DNA of 64,000 bases from Isoetes taiwanensis (GCA_021234155.1 JAJEKV010000298.1:248001-312000); one strand, 5' to 3'; shown: positions 22,013-36,700, numbered from the stretch's first letter. Program-made: numbers and translations. Notes: a model not told the origin generated them from the sequence alone.

Positions 22013-23084
22013 AGAATAGAAATATGATGTTTATAAACAGATGAAGGAGATTAGGACATCACTCTTTGCAGACAAAGATAATCAGGAACTTCAAAAACAG
22101 GAGCTAGAGTTGGAGAATAGAGTCAAACACATTGAGGAAGAGGAGGCCAAATCTCTGGCAATCAAGACCAGATGCAAACATATAAATTCAATGGACAAAG
22201 GAAGCTCAGCATATTTCTTTAGGGCAGCTAAGAACAAGATATGCAACAATGGTATTACAAAGGTCAAAATTTCACAGTGTGGTACATGTGGATATGCAAC
22301 AATGGTACTACAAAGGTCAAAACTTCAATGTGGTACTATAATTGACAAACGTAGGACATTGAAGGGTACTTCCACATGGAATACTCAACTATTTTTGACA
22401 AATACCAAGACAAGAGGATACACTCGTAACTTCTTCAAGGATATCCCCCAGCCTATCCAACCGATCAAGGAAGATGATCTTCTTTGCAATACCATCACAA
22501 AGAGAAAACTGGGACACTATTAAATCTCCGGGCAATAGAGAAGAGCCCGACCGGATGGATTCCTCCTCCAGAGTTCTACACTAAATTTTGGGAGATTATG
22601 ACGATGACCTTACTCTTTTTGTCCAAGGGGCATGGAAAGTTAATAAACCTGCTCCCCGCCATCAATGGCACATTGCTTTAATTCCTAAAGTGGAAAATCC
22701 AAGCTTTTAGGAGACTGGAGGCCAATTTCACTAACAAATACATCCTATAAGATCTTGGCCAAAATCTTGGCAAATAGACTATGCCCCTTCTCAAAAAGTA
22801 ATAAACCCTTGCCAATCGCTTTCCTCCCAACCAAGCATTTTGGACAATTAACTTGGGGCCTCAAGGGGAAACCGAACGACTCTCAAATCAAGGATGTATG
22901 TTGCTCAAACTTGATTTCAAACGCGCCTATGATACAATTAGTCGGGTAATTCCTTCAAAAGGCCATGAATCACATAGGCTTTTTCTAGAGAGAATATACA
23001 GAAAGTCCGGAGTTTTAATGCTACTACCGCCTCCAAAGATACTCATAAATGGAACCCCTACCAAACTTTTCAATGCAAGAGGGG
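22013..23084 (+). pseudogene. LINE ORF2 RT N-terminal part (unit 1)
   Basis: Frame 22,041-22,523 encodes an alpha-helical linker (QELQKQELELENRVKHIEEE…). After frame changes come the finger/palm start (FYTKFWEIM; KILANRLCP; CQSAFLPT-like) and LDFKRAYDTI. It ends before the YADD box because of the junction at 23,084. Several indels relative to unit 3. Confidence 0.65.
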
Positions 23085-23095
23085 AAAAACCGGGC
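23075..23095. other. Tandem junction 1: LINE RT joined to YR retroelement
   Basis: LINE sequence matching 52,690-52,714 stops at about 23,084. Sequence matching 8,048 onward starts at 23,085. Short G/A runs at the join prevent exact placement and could be microhomology. The same join occurs at 38,127. Confidence 0.85.
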
Positions 23096-23932
23096 AGAGG
23101 GTGTTGGAAGGGCTAGCAAAGCGATCCACATGATGAGGTCCCCAACGCCATCCAAGAGGCAAAAAATCAAGGAGACAGAGAAAATTCGCCAAAGGCCCTG
23201 GATCTTGGAAAGATAATCAGCCCACTTATTCTCCAAGCGTGGAACCCAAAACCGGATCCAATCAATATGGTGCCGATAGCAAAAAATTAGTACTTCCAAC
23301 AAAGAAAAAAATGAAGAACGTGAGATCGCGAACCGCCATTCCGCAATAAAAGAACACATTTCGATTGTCCCCACGAAGCTATCACCCGTGAGTTAGTTAG
23401 CAACCCAGACACACCGCCGCAGATCCGGAAAAGAGCAAAAAGTTCACGCCAAGTGGATGATTGAGGCGGCATCCGCCGAGAAGTCCCTAAAAAGAAAGAA
23501 GTTCGTAACCCGGGACGTGGAAAGCCAACCACCCCATCCCTCATCACGGGCATCAAAACCCAAGGTAGACTCGACTACGTAGGCGGCCACAAAGGGGCTC
23601 ACGAACCGATAAATCGGTTTGCCAAAGCCGGACCTCCCGCTTTGCAAGGGGAGATAGTAGAAGGGGGTATCCCAAAGGTCGGCCAGACGCAGATCAGCGA
23701 TGAAGGCCACAAGATAAGGCAAAGACAAAGATGACCCAAGACCAAGCGTAGGGGATTGATAAAGCCAAGGAAACGGGCAATCAAAGCGAGGAGTGACATT
23801 TTGGGAAGATAACAGAAGAAGAGCACGCAGAGACGTAACCCGTTCCTTCTTAGCCCGAGAAATAACGAAAGAAACCCTCATGAGCATCCACTATGAAACC
23901 TAAGAAGATTGCAGCGATGGGAGAGACGAAAA

Positions 23933-24232
23933 CTAACACTTCTTCCAAGCTAGGAGAAAACCGCCCGCCGAAGTCCGAAATGACGCTAACCGCAGAAACT
24001 CGGACGGATCGCACAAGAATAGAATATCATCAACGTAGGGTAGGCAACGGATGCCCTGACCTCGCCAAAACCGAACTATCTGTCTGACTAATTTGGTAAA
24101 GACAAAGGGGGCTGAAGCTAGACCAAAGGGGAGGACATTAAAGACATAGAACTGACCATCAAGACCAAAACCCAAGAAAGCGATGAGGAGGCCGATCGCG
24201 GACATGGTGATAGCCGGATTTGAGGTCGACAA
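23933..24232 (-). pseudogene. RT catalytic block of the YR retroelement (unit 2)
   Basis: Best-preserved RT piece in the window. One frame holds LGFGLDGQFYVFNVLPFGLA…SAPFVFTKLVRQIVRFW, then LPYVDDILFL with both catalytic Asp (about 24,020-24,050). 'LPFGL..AP..FTK' and 'YVDDIL' with this spacing are typical of DIRS/Ngaro-type RTs. Confidence 0.8.
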
Positions 24233-26459
24233 AGAAAGAGAAAGTCGCTGGGCAAACTCAAATGTGACAATAGTTCGAGGGACTCATACCGAAGGGGAGG
24301 GGATAGTCAAGAAGGAGTTCGGAGAAGCGCATCCAAGATGAGACTAAATTTGTTTAGGCCTTTGGGGACGACCCCAAGGGGAAACGTAAGAAAGGACGAG
24401 AGGAGATCGGGAAGCGGCACCTGGGCGCAAGAGATCGGCTATAGCAGAGTGAGCAAAGTCTAGGTGGGCAGACACGGACGAGTGGTTTGAGGCGGCGAAA
24501 GCAACAGACGGACACGTGGATGACCAAGGAAGGCGATAACCAAATCAGATCCAACTCAACACATTTGTGAGGAGCAAATGGATTGCCAAAAAGGAAGGGA
24601 CGATGGAGGCGGTCCAGACTATAGCAGCCAGAGGCCAAACCATCCCGGGGGAGGGTCGATGCCAAGATGAGGGATGACCATGTGAACGGAGCACATTCAA
24701 AAGAGGCCACAAACCGTGGTAAACAACCTAGCAACAAATGGAAAACATCAAACCAAGTAGGCAATGGGATCCATGTAGCACCATGCAAGTTTATAACCCT
24801 CAAGACGCCGAAGTTAAACCAACACAAGCTCAAACCTAAAACCCCGCACAAAATATAACCCACATGCAACCTTTAACCCGTGGAGAAAAAAAAATTCCAC
24901 CTAATACTAGAAAAACTTTCGAGGCAAGCACAATACATACTTAAACAACATTTCAAACCCATGCCCCACACTGTGGAAGGTACCGCCCCAATTCATCCAA
25001 CACCACCCCAACAATGATCCGACTATCACCTAACACGCTGTAACCATAAAATAATGGTAACCAACAAACTCAAACCTAAGAACAACAAACGTGAGCTAAC
25101 AAAGAATGGGACGAGCCAACAACATTCAATGAATACCATACATAATAGTGTTGCTTTAACCTCCAAACCAGAAAAATCGGGGAACATGAATCATGGACCG
25201 GTCGAGGAAAAAATGGAGTCGGGCCGGCACCAAAGGACCCGGGTGGAATCAAAAGTGGCGAGGAGTGCTAGGAGATCCCCAGATTAGCGCCGAAAGCATG
25301 GCAAGTTTCAATAATGATGGCCAAGACGACACCAAAAAGTACAAAAAGGACGAGAACCGGATCTAGATGAAGAGAACCGGACGGAGGCGCAAGCAGAGAA
25401 GGAAGAGCCGTGGAGGGAGCAGAGGGTTTTGAAGCAGAGGGGCCGATCACGGTGCATTTGCCGAAGCTAGCTTCAACTTCACGGAATCATCGCCAGATAA
25501 AGCGGCCCGCATGGTCATCAAAATCCAAGGCGACATCATAGCCTTCAGCGATCAGCAATAATCAAAAACTTCATCCTCCGCAGAAAGTGGCAGCCTTTAC
25601 CTTCCTCAATAATCAAGAATCCCATCGCACCCGAGGGGACAAAGTCACAAACGGCATGAAGCTCCCTAATCTTGACTCCGGGCACAAAGGAACTCATATT
25701 GGTGGTGCGGCGATTCCCTCTTAAAGTTGGGGAACGATCGAGACGCCTCGCTTCAACCTCCCGGCGGCACTTCAATCCGCCATGCACGTAAGGCCGGCGG
25801 GCGGTGAAGATCAAGGCTCAGACTGCGCTATCCGTATCGGAGGGTCCGCGAAGCAACCGAGGCACCATATCCAAAGATGGAGAAGGAATGGATGGGCCCG
25901 CTGGCCGGCAAGGAATGGTTAAGCCCCTATAGAAGGACCTCATTGGCGTAGAGAAAAACTGGGGGCGGAACTGGGGCAAAAGAAACAGAAGAGACAACCC
26001 GAGATGGACCGGCCGAACCCAAGTGAGAAGTCATGCTCGGCATCCGGACAGAGGGATCGCGAGGCATGGCGGTGTTCACCGTGTAGCCAGAGGAGTGTAT
26101 GGAGGGCACCTCGTGCAATAGAAATCGCACGGCGCGGCACGCCGGACAAAGCGGGTAGAAGGGGCGGTACCGATAGCAACCCGCCACCGGCTTGCGTCAG
26201 AAGAAGCCCGAGATGTGCCGGGAGAGCTCGACCGCCATGTCAGAAAAAAGTCTAGTAACAGCAAGTCGCACGCATTAGAACGAGACAAACAACAAACGAT
26301 AAAAGACATACAACGCATGGGGAGAGAAAAATAAAAAGGATGGACTATGCACGGAACCACAACAACACAAACGTAGATATCGCCACAACACACCGGGGAA
26401 AGACAACTAATGACCACGCAGACAAAAACCTTAGCAAATTTCTAGAAAAATGCAAGGGA

Positions 26460-27090
26460 AAATATAGTGAGGTGACCCTAGACGATATGAAAGATCCAAA
26501 AGGTGATAATCTGGGAAACAATGACCATAAAACCGAAAATATGCAGCAAAATACCAAATTTATAGAGCAAAAATAAAATAACCATAGGGACGTTATAACC
26601 AATCATATGCCCAAGGAGAGAGCAAACTAAAGGTGAAAGCAATCATATGAAGAGATCCTAAAGGTGATGCTGGGGAAACAATGACCATAAAACCGGACAT
26701 ATGCAAGCAAACTATCAAATTTATAGAGCAAAAATTAAAATAACCATGGGGTTGTTATAACCAATCATATGCCCAAGGAGAGAGCAAACTAAAGGTGAAA
26801 GCAATCATATGACGATCCTAAAAAGTGATACTAGGAAACAATGACCATAAACTGGAAATATGCAAGCAAAATACCAAATTTATAGAGCAAAAATAAAAAC
26901 AACCATGGGGTCGTTATAACCAATCATATGCCCAAGGAGAGAAAACTAAAGGTGAAAGCAATCATATGAAAGATCCTAAAGGTGATACTAATGACCATAA
27001 AACCGGAAATATGCAAGCACAAAATACCAAATTTATAGAGCAAAAATAAAATAATCATGGGGTCGCTATAACCAATCATATGCCCAAGAG
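26460..27090 (-). repeat. Leader tandem repeats (unit 2)
   Basis: Same four-unit array as at 11,460-12,085, with ATGCCCAAG(G)AGAG phrases at about 26,608, 26,769, 26,929 and 27,079. Confidence 0.75.
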
Positions 27091-28885
27091 AGAGCAAACT
27101 AGAGCCCATATAACAAAAAAAAACGGACGACTACTACCGGAACAAACATCATAAAGAACCCCAGGAACAAGGGGTAATCACAAAATCATAGAGCTATCCA
27201 ACGAACCTTGAAACGGAAAAAAAAACTCAAAACAAACTTGAGAGAAGAGGAGAAGATAGTGAACTTGAGAGAAGAGGGAGAAGATAGGCAACGTCCAACG
27301 ACAAAGAGGAGCTAACGCCAGAGAACCCGGTCCGGCATCCCCAAAAAGCGGGGATCGAACCCGGTATCCCCCCATTAAAAGAAGGCTGAGGCTGGCGGGC
27401 GATGGCGGCGGCCGAAACAATAAAAACGTAAACCCTAAAAACAAACAAAAAGGGGGTAAACCGAGGTGGTGATCGAGCTATAAAGCTTGGCCGAAAGAAC
27501 AGAGGTAGAGAATCCACGATAATAGAAAAAGAGAACAGACCTACTCATTGAAGAAAATTTATCTTGAAGAATCTACTGAAGGAGAAAAAAACGCAACCGC
27601 CTATCTATGGTACACCTGAAGAAATTGGATTAAATCTCACGACTAGCACTTAGAACCAGCCTGATCGGACTGTGCCGATCCGGGCTCGATGCCCCACCGC
27701 CAATCAATCTGGCAGACGGCAAACCGGGCGGAGATCTTGCTCAAAGGGGTGTCAGGCTTATCAAACCAAAGGGATTTACCAAAAACAAAGCCCAAATAAT
27801 CGAACCAACAAACAATGATAGGGATAATCGCCGCAATGATAGGAAAAAGGAGGGCTTAACGGAAGGATCTCGGTGAAGCCATAACGCCCCGTCGATGTTG
27901 TCCGACAATCGAAAAAATCGGTTGATGCCCCACCGCTAATCGATCCGGCAGACAAGCAAAACCGGGGCAAGTTTGCCTAAGCTGCCGAGGGGTGATCAAA
28001 CCAACAAAAACAACCGAGGAAACCGATCAAACCAACAAAACAACTGCATTAAACCAAGAATAAACCGGACAGAGAAAGAAACCACATAATGTAAAACGTG
28101 TTCAATGCATAAAACCAGATAAAGCACCACGAGACTAACCAAGACCGGCTGCCGAACTCACTTACTCGCAAAGATCCACAGAGCGCGGCACATGGATTCA
28201 AGCAAAGGGGAGATTAAACCCAGAAAGAAAAAATAAGACTTACCTTAGAGGATGCAAAGAACCGGACGTGGAAAGGTGTAGGGATGAAGAGCGATCGGGG
28301 CGACCACCACAAGCTCGCCTTGGTGTGGATGAAGCTTGTCTTGGTGTGGATGGCTCGGCCGGCGTGGGCGTGGAAGCTTTAGGTAGAGGTGCAAGCTTGA
28401 CCAAAGCAAAGCCAAGAGAACGCCGTGTGGCCAATAATGTGAAAACTGATCTATAAGTAGGGCGACAGGAGATGGGCCCCCATCCAGAATGACAGTTCTA
28501 TTGCTATCGCAATAGAATGTGGCATAAGCTGCATATAAAAACAATCTCAACCGTGATTGTTTGACGAGATGTAGATCTCCAGGAACTATTCACTCATCTA
28601 GATGCATCCAAAATCGTCCAAAAGGCATATCTTGTGGACTATACTAATTCCTCACCCCACCTAGGGCTTGCCCTTCAAGAATGAAATAGCAGTAACCAGT
28701 AGTATGATTAACTAATTCTCCCTAAAAACCATTTTGGATTTATCCATTTAGATGTAGCTCGATCTGCTGCAAACGACTTTATTCAAGTCGTCCGCTTCAA
28801 ATGAACTGCATGCAAATTCAAATTCTCGATTTGGGTACATGCAAATCAGATCAAAATCTAGAACCCAAAACTAGAAAAGGTTGGC

Positions 28886-29669
28886 ATGTCCATAAAAAAA
28901 ATAGGCCTTTAATTTCTATTGTTAGCCCGGAAAAGCATTTCTCTTTACGGCAAAATGAATCGGAGGGCAGTATCTTCTTGCACAACGTCCAGAAAGTCTG
29001 AACAGGATGAATTTTCTAATTTAAATGCGGATCTCAGTGCAGATGTGTAAAAAAAGAGCTCGGGAATTTTAGAACTGGAACCCCTTTTACAGATTTTGAA
29101 ATTGAAACAGCAGATGGGAGCATTATTCAGGCAAATAGAGTCGTATTGGTGAACAGATCCCTGTTTTTGCAGCAATGCTTCATCAGGAAATGGAAGAGAA
29201 AAATTAGGAAGAATGAAGCTGTTAGACGAAGACCCAATATCGGTGAAATCGTTTATATCTTTTCTGTATAAAGGAAAGATTTGCATGCAAGAAATGGAGC
29301 AGAATTGCAAGTCCCTTTTTGAAGCTTTGCTAACAAACACGGTGTTCAATTAATGAAGAGTGCATGCGAGGGATTTCTTTTTCCTGTAAGATAAATGATG
29401 ATAACGTCTTAGAATTGCTGAGCTTGCCAATGCAGCGAATGCAGACTGCTTGAAAAAGAATTTGCCTTACAGTACTTTTGCAGTGCAAACTCAAGAGGAT
29501 CATGGAGAAACCACATTTTAACGAGCTAAAAGAGACTGATCCTAATTTTGTCATCAACATCTTCACCAGATTTTGACAAGGCCAGACATCACTATTGGAA
29601 TTCCCTATGATGTTCGGAAGATCAAATCTTTTTGGGTCGCAACCATTCAAGCATGTCATTCTGGACTAG
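28886..29669 (+). pseudogene. BTB/POZ gene copy, multiply frameshifted (unit 2)
   Basis: Collinear with 13,858-14,637 but carries many one- to two-base indels, mostly in homopolymers (for example AAAAAAAA after the ATG, and TTTTT near 29,317 and 29,386), plus a TAA created near 29,047. No long BTB frame survives. Either a decayed copy or, because the errors sit in homopolymers while the rest is almost identical, a poorly polished consensus of an intact gene. Confidence 0.75.
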
Positions 29670-30265
29670 GTACAAGCCATCTTCATTTTATGTTTTAATC
29701 TGTGAATCTGGTTTTATTCCAATCGAGGATTAAAACTGTATTCATTATTATAGAATTGTTCTTGTTCTTCTACTGATGTTTACTTTGTTGATTATTTTCT
29801 ACGTTCAGTATGACACGCCTCGTTTCCAAAAGTATCTCAAGGTACAAATTCTATATGCTGTGAAACAGGTTACTAAACACATTCTAACAGTTTCTAAGTC
29901 CATAAGTTTCTTGTGGGTTGCAGAACGCACTCCTTTTCAATTAGAATGGGCTTGTTTCTGCTGGTCAAAGGAAAATGGCTTAAAAGATCAAAGCAGAATT
30001 TTGACTTTGAGCACTCTGGTTCTTGCCTTATGCAAGAACATATTGTCGTGATGGCTGTCATTACTCATTTTATTTTTGGGATCTAGACCCCTCACTCGAC
30101 CATGATCAATTTTATAATCCTTTACTTATTGGTAGTATTGATACTGTTTTCATTCATCTCTCAATGCTAAAACTGCATCATGCTCGAGAACACCGCAGAC
30201 GCATCAAGGATCACTTATCATACTGTTGTATGCTATACAATAATATACATGGATGACTCTCAAAA

Positions 30266-31760
30266 CTACAATCTAAATTTTGAAAGAGCCGCATCACGAA
30301 TAGAAATTAAATTTCGTTGGATCTCTCGTGCAATATACCTTCTACCAATCCTACAGGTAGCCAAAAGTTTTGGTTGCACATCAACTACATAGGACAAACA
30401 TGTTTTGTGTTTTTGTAAATGTTGCATCCATCTTCGGCTGCAAAACAAAATCAAAGCAGCAATTACCAACCAGAAATGCCTCGAGGTAAAAAAAAATAAT
30501 CAAATAACCTATTAATAATAAGTTGATAGCCAGAAATGCATTAATAAGCTGATAGCCAGAAATGCATTATAGCAGAAGGAATTGGGTTACAAGATCTGTA
30601 GTTGAGATGCTTGCTGAAAGGGATAGTTGCTTGTTTGGGAGACACCCAAGAAATTGGGTGAGAGAGAGATTATGTAGCTGCAATTGGTAATTTTATTCTG
30701 TGGACTATGAAGAATAGCTCTTTAGTTATAGTTTCCTCGTTGCTCATGTTATAGTGGATGGAAAGCTTAGTAGAGCTCCCAAACTTCCCACTATGTCTCT
30801 CCTTCACCAAACAAATCAATTATTTTATAGTGCATTCCCAGGGTAATGCTGAATATAGCTGGTAATTATCATGAGAGCCGTATTGCTACATGTAAAACCA
30901 AACTTTCTCCATGGCTTGCACTTCAAATGTATATCTAATCAAAGTATACTACTAATTATTATTGTGTACCTAATACATGCTGCAAATTCCTTATCATCAG
31001 TTAACAAAGGAAGAATGTTGTCACATTCTACATTCTCACTCTTAATGCGTTCAATAGAATTAGTCCCAAGGTCGTAGTCACCAAGAAGAAAGATTGGGAT
31101 GCTTAATCAGATTTGGCTAATTTTAATGCCAATCCAACTTATACTGTAATGGGATCCATGGCACCCCATTGCCATTCCAATGATGTTGCATAATATAGAT
31201 TGAAAAATGTTCCTTTGATTGTGACCTCTTTGCCTTAAAAACATACTATTGTTTTGGCAAAAGAAAACCTTAACATACCTGCTCCTGACGCCAAGACCCT
31301 GAATATTTCAAAATCCCCTTCCATCATCTCAAAGTTGATGGCACAATGTGTCTTATCATTTAATGCCTCTAGAGGAATCTTCATTACGTTTACAATTCCC
31401 TTTGCTCTCTAAACTTGATGCCAAGTGCAAGGTTAGCCTCTCAATCTAGTAACAATTTCCATCATAATAATGTTACTATGATTCCTAGGGTAAAAGAAAA
31501 GTTTAAAAGCACACCCGGAAGAAACGTTGCCCCATCCGCCTTCTTTTTCCAAAGATCCCGACACTCTGCCAAGGCTCCTAACAAAATTGGTGAGCTTCTC
31601 ATAACTGGCCAAAAGCTCCCCAAACGATTTGCGGAGGAGACTTAATCTTAATGCCAATTAACTTTCTTTAGGGGATTTATAGCGTCTACTTAGCGGTCAT
31701 CAACACCATGACTTCTGCAGATGACTTTCATTCATTGCTCTCTGCAAATTTTCCGAACAT
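30266..31760 (-). pseudogene. START-like/SRPBCC gene copy (unit 2)
   Basis: Exon equivalents: A 31,760-31,515, B 31,445-31,279, C 30,437-30,266, with the splice borders kept. Exon C is one base longer than in units 1 and 3. Exon A contains several extra bases in runs and altered CTG/CAG words. The protein would be broken as written; sequencing error is a serious alternative. Confidence 0.7.
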
Positions 31761-32019
31761 AAAGGAGCTTCATCAACATCACCTACTCTTCAGCAAGAAA
31801 GCTACAAGTTTTTGCTTCCCATCTACTTGATCAACATATCAATGCAGCTCTACCTTCTCACCTCATGTTTTTTGATGTTTCAAACTACTAGTGCTGGTCA
31901 TAACTGTTTGAATTAGTCTTGGACTAGAAACACTTGTTTTCTCCCCTTCATTAGTACGCTTTCTAATAAGCGAGACAATGTATAGTTTTTATTAATTATT
32001 GGAAAAATATCTCTTACTC

Positions 32020-32725
32020 AAAAAAAAAAAAAAGAAAAAGAATGCACATATGAAATCTACCACACACACCATAGCATCTGCGACGCAGATGCATCCTGCC
32101 ATATCTAGATAGTACATCGTCTAGAACCCCCCCACTGGTAGATTCAACGAAGGGAGAAACTACAAGCACATAGAATCCTCGAGCTATCCGGCTTTGGTTA
32201 ACACTCTTTACCACCGCCCCATACCAAAGGGTAAAATGCAGCCTCGCAATCTCCAAGGAATCCTTAGATAAGTTAATCCATCCATCTAGTAGTGTTGGCA
32301 TAAAATCACGTATATAGATAGCAAGATAATAATACAAGATAACACATGTATTCTCGCTAGCTATCAAACATCTTGCACATGACTCCATGTATTAGTAACA
32401 TGCATAAGTAGTATCAAGTAAAGTGATCATAAAGCAAGGACCCAGCGGACCGCAAGAATACACATATAGAATCCACCACACACACCATAGCATTTGCCCC
32501 CGATATGCACCCTTACATCTAGATAAAGCCGCCTAGACCCTCCCCCAACCGTGAATCCAATACAAGGAGAAACTACAAATACATAGAATCCTCGAGCATC
32601 TAAACCATTGGTTAACACTTACCATCGTCCCATACCAATGGGCAAAATGCAACCTCATCGGGTCCCCAAAGAACAGATTTAGATAAGCCAATCCACGCAT
32701 CTAGTAGTCTTTGGCATAAAACTCC
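32020..32725. repeat. Poly(A) tract and ~415-bp-spaced direct repeats (unit 2)
   Basis: Equivalent of 16,970-17,675. The second repeat is more degraded here. Confidence 0.6.
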
Positions 32726-33749
32726 CCTAAGACAGTACTTATCGTGACTCATGTAAGTATCAAAGATACAAGCATATATATAGATCCATCTTTGGATTTG
32801 TTGCTTTCACTAGACTATTGATATACACATGATATTGTCCTATACCGATACCATCCATCTACCTCACCAACACTCTACAAGATTTTCGATATGGACAAGC
32901 ATAAGCTTATCCTTCCATAAGAATAAGTAGAGGCCGTTATTCAGTGGTAGAGATTGAACTGGCTGCACTTTCAGTAAAGAGCAAAGTAATATGGCTAAGG
33001 CTTCCCATCAGAGACATTACATGGAATCAAGGTAGTATGATCTCAATAGATGACCATCACACCACTGGACTTATTTAAGGAGGTCTTAATTCTTTATATG
33101 CTAAATGCTTAAGGTCCGCATCTAGCACAAATCTTTAGCATGGGCCCGTGATGATTAGTCCATCACCATAAGGCTTACCAAGATTAAGCCCCAAAATGCA
33201 CTGCAACTTTGCTTATGTCTAGTTCCTTATGCCAATTTCCTTCTCCTTGCCTCGAGTGCCTCTTTTCTTTTCATCTAAGGTATTCGCCTTTCGACTCCTT
33301 GTAACTTGCAACCACCGCTTAACTTGCACCCACTACCTCTTTATTATGGGCTCCGCCAACATGGCAATGCCATATAGCGGTTAATGGCAACATATCGACC
33401 GCTCGGGGGGTGTGCGGCAACCCGTGTCCATTTTTTATCGAATATTTACGCCTCCTATAGCGACTTGTTGGTGGCGTTCCGATATTTTGAGTGCTTACCT
33501 TTTCATTATTAAAATAACCTTAAAGGTTATTAATGCCTTTTGTATTACTTTATAGAGTAGAACATTAACCATAAACTACATAAGCCATGTAATGTCTATC
33601 ATTGTCTCAACCTTACAACCCCACATAGATTCTGGGAGTTCGAGGCCATATTTCATACTTCTTGTTATCCCTAGTCTAGGATCCGTTGGTGTCATGCGGT
33701 ACTCAACTAGAAGTATGCAATCATAATTATTTTAATGCCAAATTTAAAA
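32726..33749. other. Intergenic, unit 2 counterpart of 17,676-18,724
   Basis: No gene recognised. Differs from unit 1 by clustered small changes, many at CAG/CTG words. Confidence 0.35.
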
Positions 33750-36700
33750 TACTGCTGAGGAGGATGAGAAACCAAGGTAAGCGTAGGTAAGTTTGAATAG
33801 ATGAACACGGTGAACATTAAGATCTTGGCGGATGGGGATGATCAAAGGAAATAATTAAAACGGGGACCATTGCTCATACAATGTGGGGGGCCTCAGCAAT
33901 AGTGGCCACGGGGACCCAAGGCGGGATGAACCGGCGGAGGTAATCAGGAATAGTACGGGCTATGTCACGCGAGAATGGGTTGCCTTTTTTTAAATAGGCT
34001 GACATGAAAAAATGCAACATGAGATGATTGACACGATAAAGGACAATATCTAAGGGAAAGGGTGTCAGTGGATCTTAAAAACGGACCTTTTACCATAGGC
34101 AACCTGGATCATTCAGGCGGCGATGGGGAAAAAGAATCCAAACTTCGGTTCGCGGGGAGGAATCCCCAGGAACGCGGATGCAAAGCGAGAGTTAGTGCAA
34201 CCACCGGATCGAATCAATGAGAAACGAAAAGCTCGCTTAGACATGGGGAAAGAAGGATACACCTGAATTTAGAGGTATGTCTAAGCTAGCCCATTCTTAT
34301 ATTCTAAATAGATTAAAGGATCCGGAAAGCAAAGGTGTGATTGTTCGCCGACATGAGGAAGTCAACTTAACCTTTCTCGAAATGAGCTCCTTAAAATAGA
34401 TAAGCAGGTTGACATTGTGGGTATGTCTTGGCTGGAATTTCCTTTTTATAATGAGAATGTGGGAAAATGGATGAAAAACCGGTGACTAATAATCTGAAAA
34501 AACCATGCATGCACAAAGTTCAACCTTCTTGGAGACCCGGATACTTGGATCCCAAAGCTATCATGAATCCAGTTACCAAAGATAATTGGACACTTTGGTC
34601 AAAGATCCCGAGAAAAGAAAAAATAGGAATGGGAGTGCTGGGAGGGAAAGCTAAAAAAACAAAAACAAAGGGCTATTCAGCGAGGGAAAGTGAACAGGCC
34701 ACGACTTGAAAAGAAAAATCGGACAAGAATGGAAAAACCCGAAGGATCTGAAATTGGTCAACTGGGGTTCAAAGGTACTTGTAAGCCCACAAGGCCGGGA
34801 AGTGGATATTCAATCCATGTTTCCTATAAAGTCCAAGTGGCCAAGGCAAAATCCGGAAACCAAATACTTGCAACCCGGAAGGGCGGGGAGTTGACTCGAT
34901 CATAACAAGTGAACCTATAAGACCGGTTAATAAGAATTGGGATTCCAACCCCAAAGGCTTGTAACTCGGTGAAGGCCGAGGGGAACTTGTTGTGAAGCAG
35001 ATCAAAGAGACCTTCAAGTCCTTCTAGCCAAGAATTGGGAATGGATAAACTCAAAAGGGAAGACTAAAAGAAGATAAGGGTATCACTATCACACCAGCCC
35101 ATGTCTGGAGAAGAAATACAATAACCATTGAAGAACTGATGCGCCAACAATAAATGAATACCTGAGTCCTCGACTCGGATATTCTCATTGGTGGAACTCT
35201 GTACCTAAAGCGAGAGAGCCTCAAGAGGAATATCTCCCTTATGACACCAGCCAATTTGAACTTTAATGATCCACTGAAATGCATGATGTCTTGATGAAAC
35301 TAATAGAGGCTAAGAAAAAATGAGGGAGTTATCAAATCAAGAGTATAAATTCTTTACTAAGTCCCCGGTGGCTGCCGGATGGATGGCGGTGATATAGGGG
35401 GGACAGAGGAAATCAAATTCACAGAAGACAGCTACATTGAGGGATCATTTCCTGACAGCCTTGAGTCCCAAAGAGAACAGGAAACTCAGACATCATATGT
35501 CCCTTCTACAAGTAGGGAGGAAACAGAGGAGTTTTTCACTCCTCTTACAACTAAGAAGAAGTATCCTGTCCCCCTTGTCGAGGGGTTAGAGATTAGATAA
35601 AATATCACACTTTGATGAAAATTATTTCTTGGAATATGAGAGGTATAAAAGGACCTCTCAAGAGAAAAAGGGCCCTTATTGCCCTTAGAGAATTGAAAGC
35701 CAATATTCTTCTCCTCCAAGAACATAGGCTCCCCTCTTTTGAATCTGAAAGACTTGGAAGTTGGGTGGACCCAAATAGTGACTCAATTTGGACTGCTGCT
35801 GATGGAACTCGGGGTGGCACTTACACTATTTGGAGTGGATTAAAATATCTATACAGATTCTGTCACAACTTGGGAAGATGGACAGTTGTGGTTCTTGAAA
35901 TAGAAGGGAAACCAAGCTGCTATTCTTAATGTATATGCTTCTCTGAGATCCAACGGAAAAGAGCAATTCAATGGACTCAAGCGAATGAATGGATATCTAG
36001 AAATAGGCATATCCCAAACCTATTGCTAGCGAGGAGACTTCAATAACACTCCAATTTGGGATCCCGAAAATTTTGGGTAGAAGAATTAACATGAATAGGA
36101 AAGAAAGCGCTTGGGACCAATTTATGGTGCATTTACGCCACATCCCACCTTCCTCCTCTAATGTCTATTCTTGGAGCAACAAAAGAAAAGGTGATAATAG
36201 AACTTATTGTTTGCTGGACAGATACTATATCTGCAACAAATCCCTGCCCTCATGGGATAATATGATTGTATCTAGTGATATTAGTTCATCAATATCTGAC
36301 CACTTCCGAGATATTAGAGAACTGAGATAAGCTCCTCTAAGGGGGCTCTAATATCCCTTTCAAATTGAACCTTTGAGCTTTGAAGATGAAATCTTTATTT
36401 GCTTTCAGGGAGTTCTACTTGATCTCCTAAAGTCCATAGCAATTCATTCTTCAGTAAGATGAAGCAGGCCAAAGGTTGGATTAAATCATGGGGCAGAGAA
36501 TGGTTCAGGAAAAGGAACATTAGGGTTTTTTTGAGATTAAAAAGGGCCTTCAAAACATGCCAACTAAGCCAAATGAAGATAAATGAACTACCAAGGAAAA
36601 CCAAGGCTGTGGGTCGGTCCAAAAGCAGTTATAACTAACTCACTGGATCATATTTTATAGCATAGCTATTGATAGAAAAGTCCAAATGAGCTCTCGTTTA

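Larger units (their letters stand above)
18725..23084 (+). mobile_element. L1-type LINE, 5' part (unit 1), truncated by the tandem junction
   Basis: Contains ORF1 (to 20,518), the endonuclease start of ORF2 from 20,575, a foldback insertion at 21,480-22,012, and the first part of the RT. It stops at 23,084, where the YR retroelement of unit 2 begins. The 5' end is approximate: the sequence is shared by all three units, so no empty site is available to fix it. Confidence 0.75.
23085..28525 (-). mobile_element. YR retroelement, 5' two-thirds (unit 2)
   Basis: Starts inside the RNase H/recombinase connector and runs to A1, which ends at CAT 28,523-28,525. The RNase H box LGFDARDEGWGGW (frame 23,887-23,444), the RT, gag pieces, leader repeats (26,460-27,090) and A1 (about 28,370-28,525) are all present, with many small indels. 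The recombinase, B1, A2 and B2 are missing, so it cannot be autonomous. Confidence 0.75.
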